Assembly: GCF_019688735.1 (NCBI RefSeq) | Contig: NZ_JAIFYA010000003.1 | Location: 1-64,000, forward strand | From: Thermosulfurimonas sp. F29 | GTDB taxonomy: Bacteria; Desulfobacterota; Thermodesulfobacteria; Thermodesulfobacteriales; Thermodesulfobacteriaceae | Reading direction: 5' to 3' | DNA length: 64,000 nucleotides | Made by a program: the position numbers and the translations under genes | Part shown: piece after piece, positions 45,122 to 56,186 of the stretch | Position numbering within the stretch: position 1 is the first letter of the stretch | Layout of the letters: each line of letters opens with the position of its first letter | Notes under the pieces: model-generated | What the model was told of the DNA's origin: nothing | Seen by the model: only the letters and a program-made list of their open reading frames with translations | Database searches by the model: none

Positions 45122-46459
45122 ATGAAAAGGGTTTTTCTCAAGACCTTCGGATGCCAGATGAACGAATACGATTCCGAGCGCATGCTCGCGCTCCTGGCCG
45201 GGGAATATGTACCCTGCGAGGCCCCGGAGGAGGCCGACCTCATCCTGATCAACACCTGCTCGGTGCGTCGCAAGGCCGAGGAAAAGGTTTACAGTCTGGT
45301 GGGGCGTTTCAGGCATCTCAAGGCCCGGCGTCCGGAGGTGGTGGTGGGGGTGTGCGGGTGCGTGGCCCAGCAGGAGGGGGAGAGACTGGTGAAACGGATG
45401 CCTCATGTGGACCTGGTGCTGGGCACGCAGAATGTGCACCGGCTGCCCGAGGCCCTGCGGGAGATCGAGAAAGGACGGCGGCCCCTGGTGCTCACCGAGA
45501 TGCGGAGGGACTTCGTGCCCCCCCTGATTCTGCCCTCCCCGGACGGACGGCGTCCGGTGAAGGCCCAGGTGACCATCATGCAGGGGTGCGACAACTTCTG
45601 TTCCTATTGCGTGGTCCCCTATGTGCGGGGCCGGGAGGTCAGTCGTCCCCCCGAGGACATCCTGAAGGAGATCGAATGCCTGGTGGAAAGGGGGGTAAGG
45701 GAGGTCACCCTTCTGGGACAGAATGTGAATTCCTACGGGAAAAAGGAACCGGGGTTCCCCACTTTTGCCGAGCTCATCCGACTGGTAGCGGAAATCCCCG
45801 GACTGTGGCGCATCCGTTTCACCACCAGCCATCCCAAGGACCTCTCCGAGGATCTCATGCGGGCCTTCGCCGAGGTGGACAAGCTCTGCGAGCACCTGCA
45901 CCTTCCGGTCCAGTCCGGCTCCACGCGGATTCTCAGGCGCATGAACCGGGGCTACACCCGGGATGAGTATCTGGAGAAGGTGCGCCGTCTCAGAGAAATC
46001 TGCCCGGAGATCGCCCTTACCACGGACATCATCGTGGGGTTCCCGGGAGAGACGGAGGAGGACTTCCGGGAAACGCTCTCCCTCCTGGAGGAAGTGCGCT
46101 TCGACGAGATCTTTTCCTTCAAGTACTCGGACCGACCTTACGCCCGGGCCAGGGAATTTTCGGACAAGGTTCCCGAGGAGGTCAAGGCGGAAAGACTCGA
46201 GAGAGTGCACGAGCTTCAGGCCCGAATCACCCAGGAGATCAACCGGAGTTACATCGGAAAGACCGTGGAGGTTCTGGTGGAGGGGCCCAGCGAGACCCGG
46301 CCGGAGCTCCTTACCGGGCGCACCCGCACCAACCATGTGGTCAACTTCTCGGCCCCGGAAGGGCTGGATTTGAAGGGTGCGCTGGTTTATGTTTTGATTA
46401 AGGATACGGGGAAACACTCCCTGCGGGGGGAATACCTCAAAACCGTAAAAGGCCCCTAA
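45122..46459 (+). CDS. miaB: tRNA-2-methylthio-N6-dimethylallyladenosine synthase MiaB
   Basis: A 445-residue radical SAM methylthiotransferase. N-terminal MTTase domain with FGCQMNEYDSERM and NTCSVRRKAEEK, radical SAM cluster CDNFCSYCVVPY (about 157-168), and a C-terminal TRAM domain (about 375-440, LLTGRTRTNHVVNF). It methylthiolates i6A37 in tRNA. It precedes bfn by ten bases, likely one operon. Confidence 0.95.
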   Translation: MKRVFLKTFGCQMNEYDSERMLALLAGEYVPCEAPEEADLILINTCSVRRKAEEKVYSLVGRFRHLKARRPEVVVGVCGCVAQQEGERLVKRMPHVDLVLGTQNVHRLPEALREIEKGRRPLVLTEMRRDFVPPLILPSPDGRRPVKAQVTIMQGCDNFCSYCVVPYVRGREVSRPPEDILKEIECLVERGVREVTLLGQNVNSYGKKEPGFPTFAELIRLVAEIPGLWRIRFTTSHPKDLSEDLMRAFAEVDKLCEHLHLPVQSGSTRILRRMNRGYTRDEYLEKVRRLREICPEIALTTDIIVGFPGETEEDFRETLSLLEEVRFDEIFSFKYSDRPYARAREFSDKVPEEVKAERLERVHELQARITQEINRSYIGKTVEVLVEGPSETRPELLTGRTRTNHVVNFSAPEGLDLKGALVYVLIKDTGKHSLRGEYLKTVKGP

Positions 46460-46469
46460 GGAGGCCGCC

Positions 46470-46988
46470 ATGAAAGTCAAAATGAAGATCCAGGCGGTGG
46501 CCATGGATCCGGTCACCAACAGTCCGGTGATGATCCTCCGGGAGGAGGGAGGCGAAAGAGGGCTTCCCATCTGGATCGGCATCCTGGAAGCCACGGCCAT
46601 CGCCAGCAAGCTGGAGAACATTCAGTTTCCCCGGCCCATGACCCACGATCTCCTCAAGAACATCCTGGATCAGCTTCAGGTACGGGTACCCAGGATCGAG
46701 ATCTGCGACCTGCGGGACAACACCTACTACGCCCTTATCACCCTGGACCTCGGCGGCCGCGAAATCCAGATCGACGCCCGCCCCAGCGACGCGGTGGCCC
46801 TTGCGTTGAGGACCGGAGCCGAGATCTATGTGCACGAGGAGGTGCTGGCCAAGAGCGAGGCCCTGGCCGAGGAGGCCCGCAAAAAGGCCGAGGAGACCAC
46901 CGTAACCGCCACCTCCGAGAAGGACAAGGAAAAGCTCAAGGATCTCCTGGAGCGCCTGGATCCCCAGGCCTTCAAGTACAAGATGTGA
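46470..46988 (+). CDS. Bifunctional nuclease family (DUF151) protein
   Basis: A 172-residue protein. BFN/DUF151 hallmarks: NSPVMILREEGGERGLPIWIG, ATAIASKLE and DARPSDAVALALRTGAEIYV. Plant relatives have DNase and RNase activity; bacterial function is not settled. The last 25 residues are a helical charged tail. It is one base upstream of the small membrane protein gene. Confidence 0.9.
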   Translation: MKVKMKIQAVAMDPVTNSPVMILREEGGERGLPIWIGILEATAIASKLENIQFPRPMTHDLLKNILDQLQVRVPRIEICDLRDNTYYALITLDLGGREIQIDARPSDAVALALRTGAEIYVHEEVLAKSEALAEEARKKAEETTVTATSEKDKEKLKDLLERLDPQAFKYKM

Positions 46989-46989
46989 C

Positions 46990-47181
46990 ATGCTTTTTCA
47001 CCGAAAGAAACGGGAAAAGCTTGCGGACTGGTTGCTTAAAATTGCTGAGTACATCTTTGTCGCTCTGGTGGTAAACTCGTTTCTTCCAAGCTCTAAAGGC
47101 AGTCTTCTCCGTACACTTTTAGGTATAGGGGTGGTAGGGGTTTTATTGGGGCTGGCTCTGAGCCTTGTCCCCGAAGAATAA
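46990..47181 (+). CDS. 63-residue two-helix membrane protein (DUF6722-like)
   Basis: A 63-residue protein. A basic start (MLFHRKKREKLADWLLK) is followed by two membrane segments (about 20-31 and 41-58, GIGVVGVLLGLALSLV) and an acidic end. The shape resembles DUF6722 small proteins. It is visibly less G+C-rich than its flanks and is followed by a second tiny membrane gene with a strong ribosome site. Function unknown. Confidence 0.6.
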   Translation: MLFHRKKREKLADWLLKIAEYIFVALVVNSFLPSSKGSLLRTLLGIGVVGVLLGLALSLVPEE

Positions 47182-47190
47182 GGAGGCCCT

Positions 47191-47292
47191 ATGGATAATT
47201 TTGTGGTCTTGCTAATAGGAATAACTTTGATAGCGGTTATAAGTTCTCTGTGGATTTACCTGGAGGAGCGCAGATCCGGGAGCCATGTTTGA
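47191..47292 (+). CDS. 33-residue single-pass membrane protein
   Basis: A 33-residue product, MDNFVVLLIGITLIAVISSL then WIYLEERRSGSHV. It has one membrane helix and a basic tail, an AGGAGG site four bases before the ATG, and lies nine bases after the previous tiny gene. Its TGA overlaps the start of the PHP gene (ATG at 47285). The good ribosome site is the main reason to accept so short a gene. Confidence 0.5.
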   Translation: MDNFVVLLIGITLIAVISSLWIYLEERRSGSHV

Positions 47293-47932
47293 CCTTCACT
47301 GTCATTCCATCTTCAGCGACGGGGAACTGATCCCGGCGGAGCTCCTGCGGCGGGTGGCGGTGCTGGGCTACGAGGCGGTGGCCATTACCGATCACGCCGA
47401 CGGCTCGAATCTGGATCTCATCGTGCCCAGGATCAGGCGGGTGGCGGAGGAACTCAATCCGCATTCTCCGTGTCGTCTCATTCCCGGCATAGAGATAACG
47501 CATGTCCCCCCTCCTCTTATTCCCGAGCTGGTCAAGCGGGCCCGGAAGCTCGGGGCGGAGATCGTGGTGGTGCACGGAGAGAGTCCGGTGGAACCGGTGG
47601 CTCCGGGGACCAACCGGGCGGCGCTTGAGGCCGGGGCCGACATTCTGGCCCATCCCGGGCTCATTTCGGAGGAAGAGGTGCGCCTTGCCGCGGACAAAGG
47701 AGTGTTTCTGGAGCTATCGGGGCGCAGGGGACACTGTCTCGCGAACGGCCATGTGGCCCGACTGGCCCGGGAGCTGGGGGCACCGCTCATCATAAATTCC
47801 GACGCCCACGCCCCCGACGACCTCATGACCCGGGAGAGGGCCTTCCTGGTGGGTCGCGGGGCCGGGCTCTCCGAGGAGGAAGTAAAGGACCTCTATGCCC
47901 GGGCCAGAGCAAGATTCCTACGCGTTTCTTGA
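47285..47932 (+). CDS. PHP-domain phosphoesterase (histidinol phosphatase-like)
   Basis: A 215-residue single PHP domain. Metal-binding motifs DLHCHSIFSDGE (residues 3-14), AITDHADGSN, PGIEITH, VVHGES, ADILAHPG and NSDAH are all present. PHP enzymes hydrolyse phosphate esters, for example histidinol phosphate or nucleoside bisphosphates; the substrate here is not clear and no his genes are nearby. Its end overlaps the next gene by 38 bases. Confidence 0.88.
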   Translation: MFDLHCHSIFSDGELIPAELLRRVAVLGYEAVAITDHADGSNLDLIVPRIRRVAEELNPHSPCRLIPGIEITHVPPPLIPELVKRARKLGAEIVVVHGESPVEPVAPGTNRAALEAGADILAHPGLISEEEVRLAADKGVFLELSGRRGHCLANGHVARLARELGAPLIINSDAHAPDDLMTRERAFLVGRGAGLSEEEVKDLYARARARFLRVS

Positions 47933-48347
47933 AACGCTCCTTCGCAAACGGGGCTATCCGGCAGAGGTTCTAAAGGAAGCCCCCGTGGTGAAGTTAAACC
48001 TGGGCTTTGCCCCGGAGGAGATACGGGCCGGGCTGGTGGTGTACGGGGAGGGGCGCGCCCTTCTGGTGGCGGATTACGCCCCGGGGGCGGTGCGTTCCCG
48101 GGAAAGGGCCCTTACGGCCTACGCCCGGCTGGCCTTTCCCCGGAGGCCGCCTCCCTTCGTACTTCAGACCAACGGCCGGGAGTTCGCCCTGGTGGAAACC
48201 GTCAGGGGCCGGGAGGTGGCCTTCGGAGGGCCGGAAATACTCCCCCCTTACGGGGAACTGCTGAAGACCCCCTCCCCTCCCCCGGTGGAAAAGCGGCGGC
48301 TGGCCGTGGAGGAAAAAATCCTCTTCATCCACTCCACCGGAGGCTGA
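47895..48347 (+). CDS. HsdR N-terminal-domain-like protein (stand-alone)
   Basis: A 150-residue protein. The core resembles the type I restriction HsdR N-terminal nuclease domain: VVKLNLGFAPEEIRAGLVVYGEGRALLVADYAPGAV, then helix AYARLAFP and FVLQTNGREFALVET. No HsdM, HsdS or helicase accompanies it, so it is not a restriction system here. Stand-alone members of this family are common in deltaproteobacteria and have no proven function. AGGA precedes the ATG. Confidence 0.6.
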   Translation: MPGPEQDSYAFLETLLRKRGYPAEVLKEAPVVKLNLGFAPEEIRAGLVVYGEGRALLVADYAPGAVRSRERALTAYARLAFPRRPPPFVLQTNGREFALVETVRGREVAFGGPEILPPYGELLKTPSPPPVEKRRLAVEEKILFIHSTGG

Positions 48348-48351
48348 CCCC

Positions 48352-49140
48352 CTAGGCGGCAGGCGGGAGCCTGCCCAGAAGCTCCCTGAGGCGGGAAAGA
48401 CTCGGGGCCACCGCCTCCTCCGCGTGGGCCTCCACGGTGAGGACGGGTCTCAGGCCCTTTTCCGCCACGAAGGAAAGAATCTCGAAAAAGGGAATGGTCC
48501 CTTCCCCCAGGGCCAGGTGTTCGTCCCACTCTCCCCGGTTGTCGTGAAGGTGTATCTCCGAAAGATAGGGGTAAAGCACGGGGAGCCAGTCCTCCCATCG
48601 GCTCCGGGAAAAGGCCTGGGCGTGACCGGGATCGAAACACCAGGTAAGCCCCGGATGGACCTCAAAAAAAGGTTTCAGGACTTCCACCGAGGGTTCGAAG
48701 ACATTCTCCAGGGCCAGGGTCAGGCCCAGCTCCCGGGCCTCGGCAAGGAGTCTCTCGATAGCCCCGTGCAGGCTCTCCTGCCAGCGGGCCACCTGCTCGC
48801 GGTGATACCCCGGATGATAACCGCTGTGGAGCACCACCGTTTCCGGATCAAAAAGGGCGGCCACCCGCAGGGCCTCCCGGAGCCTCCGGATACTGGCCTC
48901 TCTTACCAGGCTATCCAGGGCCCCGGGAGACAGATCACAGAAGGGGGCGTGCACATTGCAGCGCACCCCGGCCTCGCGAAGCTCCCCGGCCACCCGCCGA
49001 AAATCCTCGAAACAGAAACGATCGAAAACCCCTCTGTCCAGGGACACCTCCACGGCAAGGCCCCTCTCCTTAACCAGGGGCAGGTACCTCTCCACCAGCA
49101 GGTCAAAGGGCACCGAGACGAAGACGCGCCATTCCCTCAT
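48352..49140 (-). CDS. Sugar phosphate isomerase/epimerase family TIM-barrel protein
   Basis: A 262-residue AP-endonuclease-2/xylose isomerase-like barrel. Characteristic strands: VRCNVHAPF, VVLHSGYHPG, LALENVFE, WCFDPGHAQAF and EIHLHDNRGEWDEHLALGEG, ending in VLTVEAH. These His/Asp/Glu residues bind metal. The substrate is unknown. It overlaps the aminotransferase gene upstream by four bases, so the two probably act in one pathway, perhaps sugar or cell surface related. Confidence 0.82.
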   Translation of the reverse strand: MREWRVFVSVPFDLLVERYLPLVKERGLAVEVSLDRGVFDRFCFEDFRRVAGELREAGVRCNVHAPFCDLSPGALDSLVREASIRRLREALRVAALFDPETVVLHSGYHPGYHREQVARWQESLHGAIERLLAEARELGLTLALENVFEPSVEVLKPFFEVHPGLTWCFDPGHAQAFSRSRWEDWLPVLYPYLSEIHLHDNRGEWDEHLALGEGTIPFFEILSFVAEKGLRPVLTVEAHAEEAVAPSLSRLRELLGRLPPAA

Positions 49141-50243
49141 CGATAGAACTCCCGAATGGTTTCGGCCACCAGGGCTATTTCCTCGTCGGTGAGGTAGGGG
49201 TGCATGGGAAGGCTGAGCACCTCCCGGGCGGCCTTTTCGGTCTCGGGAAGGCTGCCCTCCCCAAACCCCAGATCCCTGAAGATGGGCTGGAGGTGCAGGG
49301 GATGCGGATAATAAACCATAGTGGGAATCCCCCTTTCCGAAAGCCGGGCCCGGAGCTCGTCGCGCCCGGGAACCCTCACGGTAAACTGCGCCCAGGAGGA
49401 CCTGTATCCGGGCGGGACATGGGGAAGAACGAGGCCGGGGATGTCGGCCAGGGCCCTACGGTACTTCCCGGCCACCCTTTCCCTGAGCCGCAGTTCCTCC
49501 TCGAAGTGGCGGAACCTCACCCGGAGGATGGCCGCCTGGATCTCGTCCAGCCTCCCGTTTATGCCGGCGTATTCGTAATAGTAGTTTCGGGTCTGGCCGT
49601 GCATCCGCAGGGCCCTCACCCTTTCGGCCAGGACCTCGTCCCCGGTAAAGACCATCCCCCCGTCCCCGGCACCCCCCAGGGGTTTGGCGGGAAAGAAGGA
49701 AGTGGCGGCAGCCCGTCCGAAACTTCCCGAGCGACGGCCCGCGAACTCCGCCCCGAAGGACTGGCAGGCGTCCTCCACCAGCACCACCCCGTATTCCCGC
49801 GAGAGCCTCTCCAGGGCCTCGAAATCCGCCGGGAGACCGAATAGGCTCACCGCAATCACCGCCGAGATCTCACCGGGATGACGACGCAGGGCCTCCTCCA
49901 CCGCCTCGGGAGAGAGGTTGTAGGTGCGGGGGTCTATGTCCACGAAGTGAGGAACCAGACCGGCCCGGCGGATGGCCTCCGCGGTGGCCACGAAGGTAAA
50001 GGAGGGGGTGATGACCTTCGAGCCCGGAGGAAGCTCCAGGGCCTTCAGGATGAGGAGCAGGGCGTCGGTGCCGGAGGAGACCCCCACGGCCCGGGACACT
50101 CCCACGAAACGGGCCAGTTCCTCCTCCAGGGCCGCCACCTCCGGCCCCAGGATGTAGCGGGTGCTGCGCAGCACCCGCACCACGGCCTCCTCGATCTCCC
50201 CTCCGTACCGTTCGTAGCCCCGGGCCAGGTCTATGAATTTCAC
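49137..50243 (-). CDS. DegT/DnrJ/EryC1/StrS family PLP aminotransferase
   Basis: A 368-residue sugar aminotransferase type. GVSSGTDALLLIL, VITPSFTFVATAEAI, VDIDPRTYNL, EDACQSFGAEFAG and the PLP lysine in SFFPAKPLGGAGDGGMVFT (SF-x3-K) are family marks, and the C-terminus has MVYYPHPLHLQPIF. Such enzymes transfer amino groups to nucleotide-linked keto sugars. The start is GTG. No glycosyltransferase or nucleotide-sugar gene lies next to it in this window. Confidence 0.88.
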   Translation of the reverse strand: MKFIDLARGYERYGGEIEEAVVRVLRSTRYILGPEVAALEEELARFVGVSRAVGVSSGTDALLLILKALELPPGSKVITPSFTFVATAEAIRRAGLVPHFVDIDPRTYNLSPEAVEEALRRHPGEISAVIAVSLFGLPADFEALERLSREYGVVLVEDACQSFGAEFAGRRSGSFGRAAATSFFPAKPLGGAGDGGMVFTGDEVLAERVRALRMHGQTRNYYYEYAGINGRLDEIQAAILRVRFRHFEEELRLRERVAGKYRRALADIPGLVLPHVPPGYRSSWAQFTVRVPGRDELRARLSERGIPTMVYYPHPLHLQPIFRDLGFGEGSLPETEKAAREVLSLPMHPYLTDEEIALVAETIREFYR

Positions 50244-50264
50244 GCCCCAAAGGTTACCACCCTT

Positions 50265-50292
50265 TTGAAGCCCCGAAAATCCTTGCTATATT
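50265..50292 (+). promoter_or_regulatory. Candidate promoter of the midA-like operon
   Basis: TTGAAG and TATATT are 16 bases apart on the plus strand in the gap between the two divergent genes. The predicted leader to the ATG at 50321 is about 22 bases. Confidence 0.5.
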
Positions 50293-50320
50293 TTCGGCAG
50301 GGGGTAAAACGGGTCGGGTA

Positions 50321-51412
50321 ATGCTTCTCGAGATACTGGCCGCAGAGTCTCCCGTGCCGTTCGTGCGCTACATGGAGCTCTGTCTCTACCACGAGCGCTA
50401 CGGCTACTACGCCCGGGGGCCCAGACTGGGACGCCGGGGCGACTACTTCACCTCTCCCACGGTACATCGCGTCTTCGGGGCGGCGCTGGCCGTGCAGATC
50501 CTGGAGATCCACCGTTTACTCGGAGCACCCGAAGAGTTCGCGGTGGTGGAAGCCGGAGCCGGGGAAGGGTATCTAGCCCTGGACATCCTGGAATACCTGG
50601 AGAGGAAAGGAATCCGGTGGCCCTACTGGATCGTGGAGCCCCTCCCCAACCTTCGCGCCCTTCAGGAGGAAACCCTGCGTCGATTCTCCGGAAGGGTGCG
50701 GTGGTTTGAGGACTGGGCGGAACTCCCCTCCTTCTGCGGGGTCTTCCTTTCCAACGAGCTCTTCGACAGTCTCCCGGTCCACCTTGTAGAAAAGACCCGG
50801 GAGGACCTGCGGGAGGTCTATGTACGGGTGGAAGGGAATCGGATCCGGGAGGAGCTCGGGGCCCTTACCCGCACCGAGATCCTGGAACGGGTGCTGCCCC
50901 ACGCCCTCTCCTGGCCGGAGGGCTATCGCACCGAGGTCTGTCTGGAGTACGAGGGGATCTATCGGGAACTCTCCAAAAAACTCACCCGCGGGGCGGTAAT
51001 CACCGTGGATTACGGTTATCCCCGGGCGGATTATTACCATCCGGGGAGAACCCGCGGGACCCTTCTGGCCTATTACCGCCACCGGGTGGTGGAAAATCCC
51101 TATCTCCGGCCCGGCCATCAGGACCTCACCGCCCATGTGGACTTCACCGCTCTCCGCGAGCTGGGAGAGAGGTTCGGGTTCCTGAACCTGGGATTCACCC
51201 AGCAGGGGGCCTTCCTGGCGGCCCTCGGGGTGGAAAGACTCCTTTCCGAGGTCTCCGACAACACCTTCCGGGATCGAGAGGCCCTCAAACTCCTCGTCCT
51301 TCCTGAGGGTCTGGGAGCCAGTCACTGGGTCCTGGTACAGGGCCGGGGCCTTCCCCCGGGAAAGCCTCTCAGAGGTTTCACTTTAAGCAATCGAATTCAC
51401 CTGTTAGGATAG
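50321..51412 (+). CDS. MidA/NDUFAF7-type SAM-dependent methyltransferase
   Basis: A 363-residue protein. FVRYMELCLYHERYGYYARG, GDYFTSPTVHRVFGAALA, the SAM site VVEAGAGEGYLALDIL and FLSNELFDSLPVH are typical of COG1565. Human NDUFAF7 methylates an arginine of complex I; the bacterial substrate is mostly unknown. It leads a plus-strand run with the unknown 435-residue protein, tgt and yajC. Confidence 0.88.
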   Translation: MLLEILAAESPVPFVRYMELCLYHERYGYYARGPRLGRRGDYFTSPTVHRVFGAALAVQILEIHRLLGAPEEFAVVEAGAGEGYLALDILEYLERKGIRWPYWIVEPLPNLRALQEETLRRFSGRVRWFEDWAELPSFCGVFLSNELFDSLPVHLVEKTREDLREVYVRVEGNRIREELGALTRTEILERVLPHALSWPEGYRTEVCLEYEGIYRELSKKLTRGAVITVDYGYPRADYYHPGRTRGTLLAYYRHRVVENPYLRPGHQDLTAHVDFTALRELGERFGFLNLGFTQQGAFLAALGVERLLSEVSDNTFRDREALKLLVLPEGLGASHWVLVQGRGLPPGKPLRGFTLSNRIHLLG

Positions 51413-51417
51413 AGAAC

Positions 51418-53833
<2,416 letters not shown>

Positions 53834-53889
53834 TCGGAATTCCGGAGCCAGGACTTTACGAAAGAAAACTTTTTGGGTAAAAAGATTCC

Positions 53890-54366
53890 ATGATGAAAAG
53901 GGCTTTTTTTCTGCTTATCTGCTGGATGATCCTTTATACTCCTCCAGTCAGGGCGTTCACCCCTCAGGAAGAAAAGCTCGTTATGCGCGACCTTTCCGAG
54001 ATAAAGGCCACTCTGCGCGTCTTCATGGAGCAGACCAATAAACGCTTCGAGGAGATGTACACCTACATGAACAAACGCTTCGAAGAAATGTACACCTATA
54101 TGAACAAACGCTTTGAGGACATCAATAAACGATTCGAGGATATCAATAAACGATTCGATCAGCTCTACACCTTTCTCTGGATTGTAACGGGGATTTTTAC
54201 TTCTTTTACTCTGGGAGTAATAGGTTTCGCCTTATGGGACAGACGGACCATCATTCGAAAGGCCAGGGAAGAGGCTCTGGATCAGATTATTGCCGTGCTC
54301 AGGGATCTGGCCCGGGAGGACGAAAGGGTGGCCAACATCCTCCGCAAGCACGGCCTGGTCTTTTGA
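53890..54366 (+). CDS. Small exported membrane protein with repeated NKRFEE heptads
   Basis: A 158-residue protein. A signal sequence (about 1-22, ending RAF) precedes a coiled coil built on repeats NKRFEEMYTYM (two copies) then NKRFEDI (two copies) and NKRFDQL, followed by one membrane helix (about 97-117) and a charged cytosolic tail. This looks like the DUF-type coiled-coil proteins that vary in repeat number. It lies between tgt and yajC, but a function in either context is unsupported. Confidence 0.65.
   Translation: MMKRAFFLLICWMILYTPPVRAFTPQEEKLVMRDLSEIKATLRVFMEQTNKRFEEMYTYMNKRFEEMYTYMNKRFEDINKRFEDINKRFDQLYTFLWIVTGIFTSFTLGVIGFALWDRRTIIRKAREEALDQIIAVLRDLAREDERVANILRKHGLVF
54037..54162. 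repeat. In-frame 33-bp and 21-bp tandem repeats in the coiled-coil gene
   Basis: Two near-identical 33-bp units (54037-54069, 54070-54102) are followed by 21-bp units from 54103 that encode shorter heptads beginning Asn-Lys-Arg-Phe. All periods are multiples of three, so slippage would change coil length but keep the frame. Confidence 0.85.
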
Positions 54367-54444
54367 AAGATTGGATGGATCTTACCGTCCGAAAGCCGGT
54401 TCCCCCAACCTCGAAAAGTACAATCTAAAAAAGGAGGTAAGAGC

Positions 54445-54858
54445 ATGCATACATCGAAAGCTTTAGCGAGGTTCGAATTCTGGAAAGTATTCCGCTCCCT
54501 CTCCGTCTCCGGTTTTGTTCCGGTAATCCTGGCCGGAATTAACCCCGCACATCCGGTTTACGCCATGGGGGCTCCGCCGGCGGAAGGAGCCCACGGAGGG
54601 CCGGCCGGTCTGGTGGCCACCTTTCTGCCCCTCGTTCTCATCTTCCTGGTCTTTTACTTTCTCCTCATTCGTCCCCAGCAGAAGCGGGCCCGGGAACATC
54701 AGAGATTCATAGAGAACCTCCGTAACGGCCAGAAGGTGATCACCGCCGGAGGTCTCATCGGACATGTGGTAAAGGTGGAGGGGGACGAGGTTCTCCTTGA
54801 GGTGGGCAAGGATGTGAAGGTCCGGGTGCAGAAGAACTACATAGCCGGGCCGGCCTAG
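54445..54858 (+). CDS. yajC: Preprotein translocase subunit YajC
   Basis: A 137-residue protein, longer than usual because of an N-terminal extension or signal sequence (about 1-40). The YajC core is [22 protein letters not shown] (quoted in part) with the following [20 protein letters not shown]. It assists SecDF in protein export. A strong AAGGAGGT site lies before the ATG, and a TACAAT box at 54419-54424 may be its -10. The stop is tail-to-tail with trmFO. Confidence 0.9.
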   Translation: MHTSKALARFEFWKVFRSLSVSGFVPVILAGINPAHPVYAMGAPPAEGAHGGPAGLVATFLPLVLIFLVFYFLLIRPQQKRAREHQRFIENLRNGQKVITAGGLIGHVVKVEGDEVLLEVGKDVKVRVQKNYIAGPA

Positions 54859-56186
54859 GTCTCTCCTATTTCCTCAAGCCACCGGGAAAGGACGGCGAGG
54901 GCCCTTTCGGCCATGAGCCGATAGCGCTCGCGCTTGGGAATCTTTTTTCTCCTCCGCGGAGGCAGATCCAGGGGCGGGAAGAGCCCCCAGTTGATGTTCA
55001 TGGGCTGGAAGTGGCGGGGGTCGGCCTCCATGAGGTATCGGATAAGGGCTCCGTGAGCGGTCTCCGGCGGGGGCACCACCGGTTCGAGCCCGCGCACGAT
55101 CCGGGCCGCATTAAGACCGGCTATAAGTCCCATGGCCGTGGACTCCACATAGCCCTCCACCCCGGTGATCTGCCCGGCCAGAAACACCCGGGGGGCCTTT
55201 TTCAGCTGCAGGGTGGGAAGAAGCACCCGGGGAGCGCACACGAAGGAGTTCCGGTGTATGGAGCCGTAGCGGGCAAATTCGGCCCGTTCCAGCCCCGGAA
55301 TCATCCGGAAGACCCTCTCCTGTTCCGGATACTTGAGTTTGGTCTGGAACCCCACCAGGTTGTAGAGGGTGCCCTCCCGGTTTTCCGGACGCAGTTGCAC
55401 CACCGCATAGGGTTCCTTCCCGGTGCGGGGATCGACCAGTCCCACCGGCTTCATGGGACCGTAACGAAGGGTTTCCGGCCCCCTTTCGGCCATGACCTCG
55501 ATGGGCAGACACCCCTCGAAGTACCGGGGCTCCTCAAAGTCCTTGAGGGGAACCTTCTCGGCGGAAAGCAGGGCCTCCACGAAGCGTTCGTATTCCTCCC
55601 TGGTAAGCGGACAATTCACATAGGCCCCTTCTCCCTTTCCGTATCGGTCGGCCCGGAAGACCCTATCCCAGTTGATGGAGTCGGCGTAAACGATGGGGGC
55701 GATGGCGTCGTAAAAGTGGAAGTAATCCTCGCCGGTGAGTCGCCGCAGGTCCTCGGCCAGGGCCTCGGAGGTAAGGGGTCCGGTGGCCACGATGGTGAGT
55801 CCCTCCGGGGGGATCTCGGTAACCTCCTCCCGGACGATCTCCACCAGGGGTTCGCTTTCCAGTTTTTCCGTCACATAGCGGGCGAAGCGCTCCCGATCCA
55901 CGGCCAGAGCCTTTCCCGCGGGGACCTCGCTGGCCAGCGCCGCCTCCATGATGAGGGACCCCATTCGCCGCATCTCCTCCTTGAGAAGCCCCACGGCGCT
56001 GGTCAATTCCCGGGAACGCAGGGAATTGGAACAGACCAGCTCGGCCAGGTTTCCGGTGCGGTGGGCCGGGGTGAGCCGTCGGGGACGCATTTCGTAAAGC
56101 CGCACCCGCACCCCACGGCGGGCCAGCTGCCAGGCCGCCTCGGATCCGGCCAGCCCCCCTCCTATGATGATCACCGCTTCAGACAT
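54855..56186 (-). CDS. trmFO: Methylenetetrahydrofolate--tRNA-(uracil-5-)-methyltransferase TrmFO
   Basis: About 443 residues. FAD-binding [20 protein letters not shown] at the N-terminus, then [28 protein letters not shown] and [20 protein letters not shown] identify TrmFO. It makes ribothymidine at U54 of tRNA with folate as the carbon source. I used the ATG at 56186, which overlaps the ggt stop by eight bases; an in-frame start 30 bases upstream lies inside ggt. Confidence 0.95.
   Translation of the reverse strand: MSEAVIIIGGGLAGSEAAWQLARRGVRVRLYEMRPRRLTPAHRTGNLAELVCSNSLRSRELTSAVGLLKEEMRRMGSLIMEAALASEVPAGKALAVDRERFARYVTEKLESEPLVEIVREEVTEIPPEGLTIVATGPLTSEALAEDLRRLTGEDYFHFYDAIAPIVYADSINWDRVFRADRYGKGEGAYVNCPLTREEYERFVEALLSAEKVPLKDFEEPRYFEGCLPIEVMAERGPETLRYGPMKPVGLVDPRTGKEPYAVVQLRPENREGTLYNLVGFQTKLKYPEQERVFRMIPGLERAEFARYGSIHRNSFVCAPRVLLPTLQLKKAPRVFLAGQITGVEGYVESTAMGLIAGLNAARIVRGLEPVVPPPETAHGALIRYLMEADPRHFQPMNINWGLFPPLDLPPRRRKKIPKRERYRLMAERALAVLSRWLEEIGET

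Noticed and set aside
44672-46621. A 649-residue open frame antisense to miaB
   Set aside because: Antisense shadow of a clear MiaB, with His/Pro/Gly-rich content and no motif.
48352-50243. Part of a capsule or O-antigen locus
   Set aside because: Only an aminotransferase and a TIM-barrel protein are present, with no glycosyltransferase or nucleotide-sugar gene nearby.
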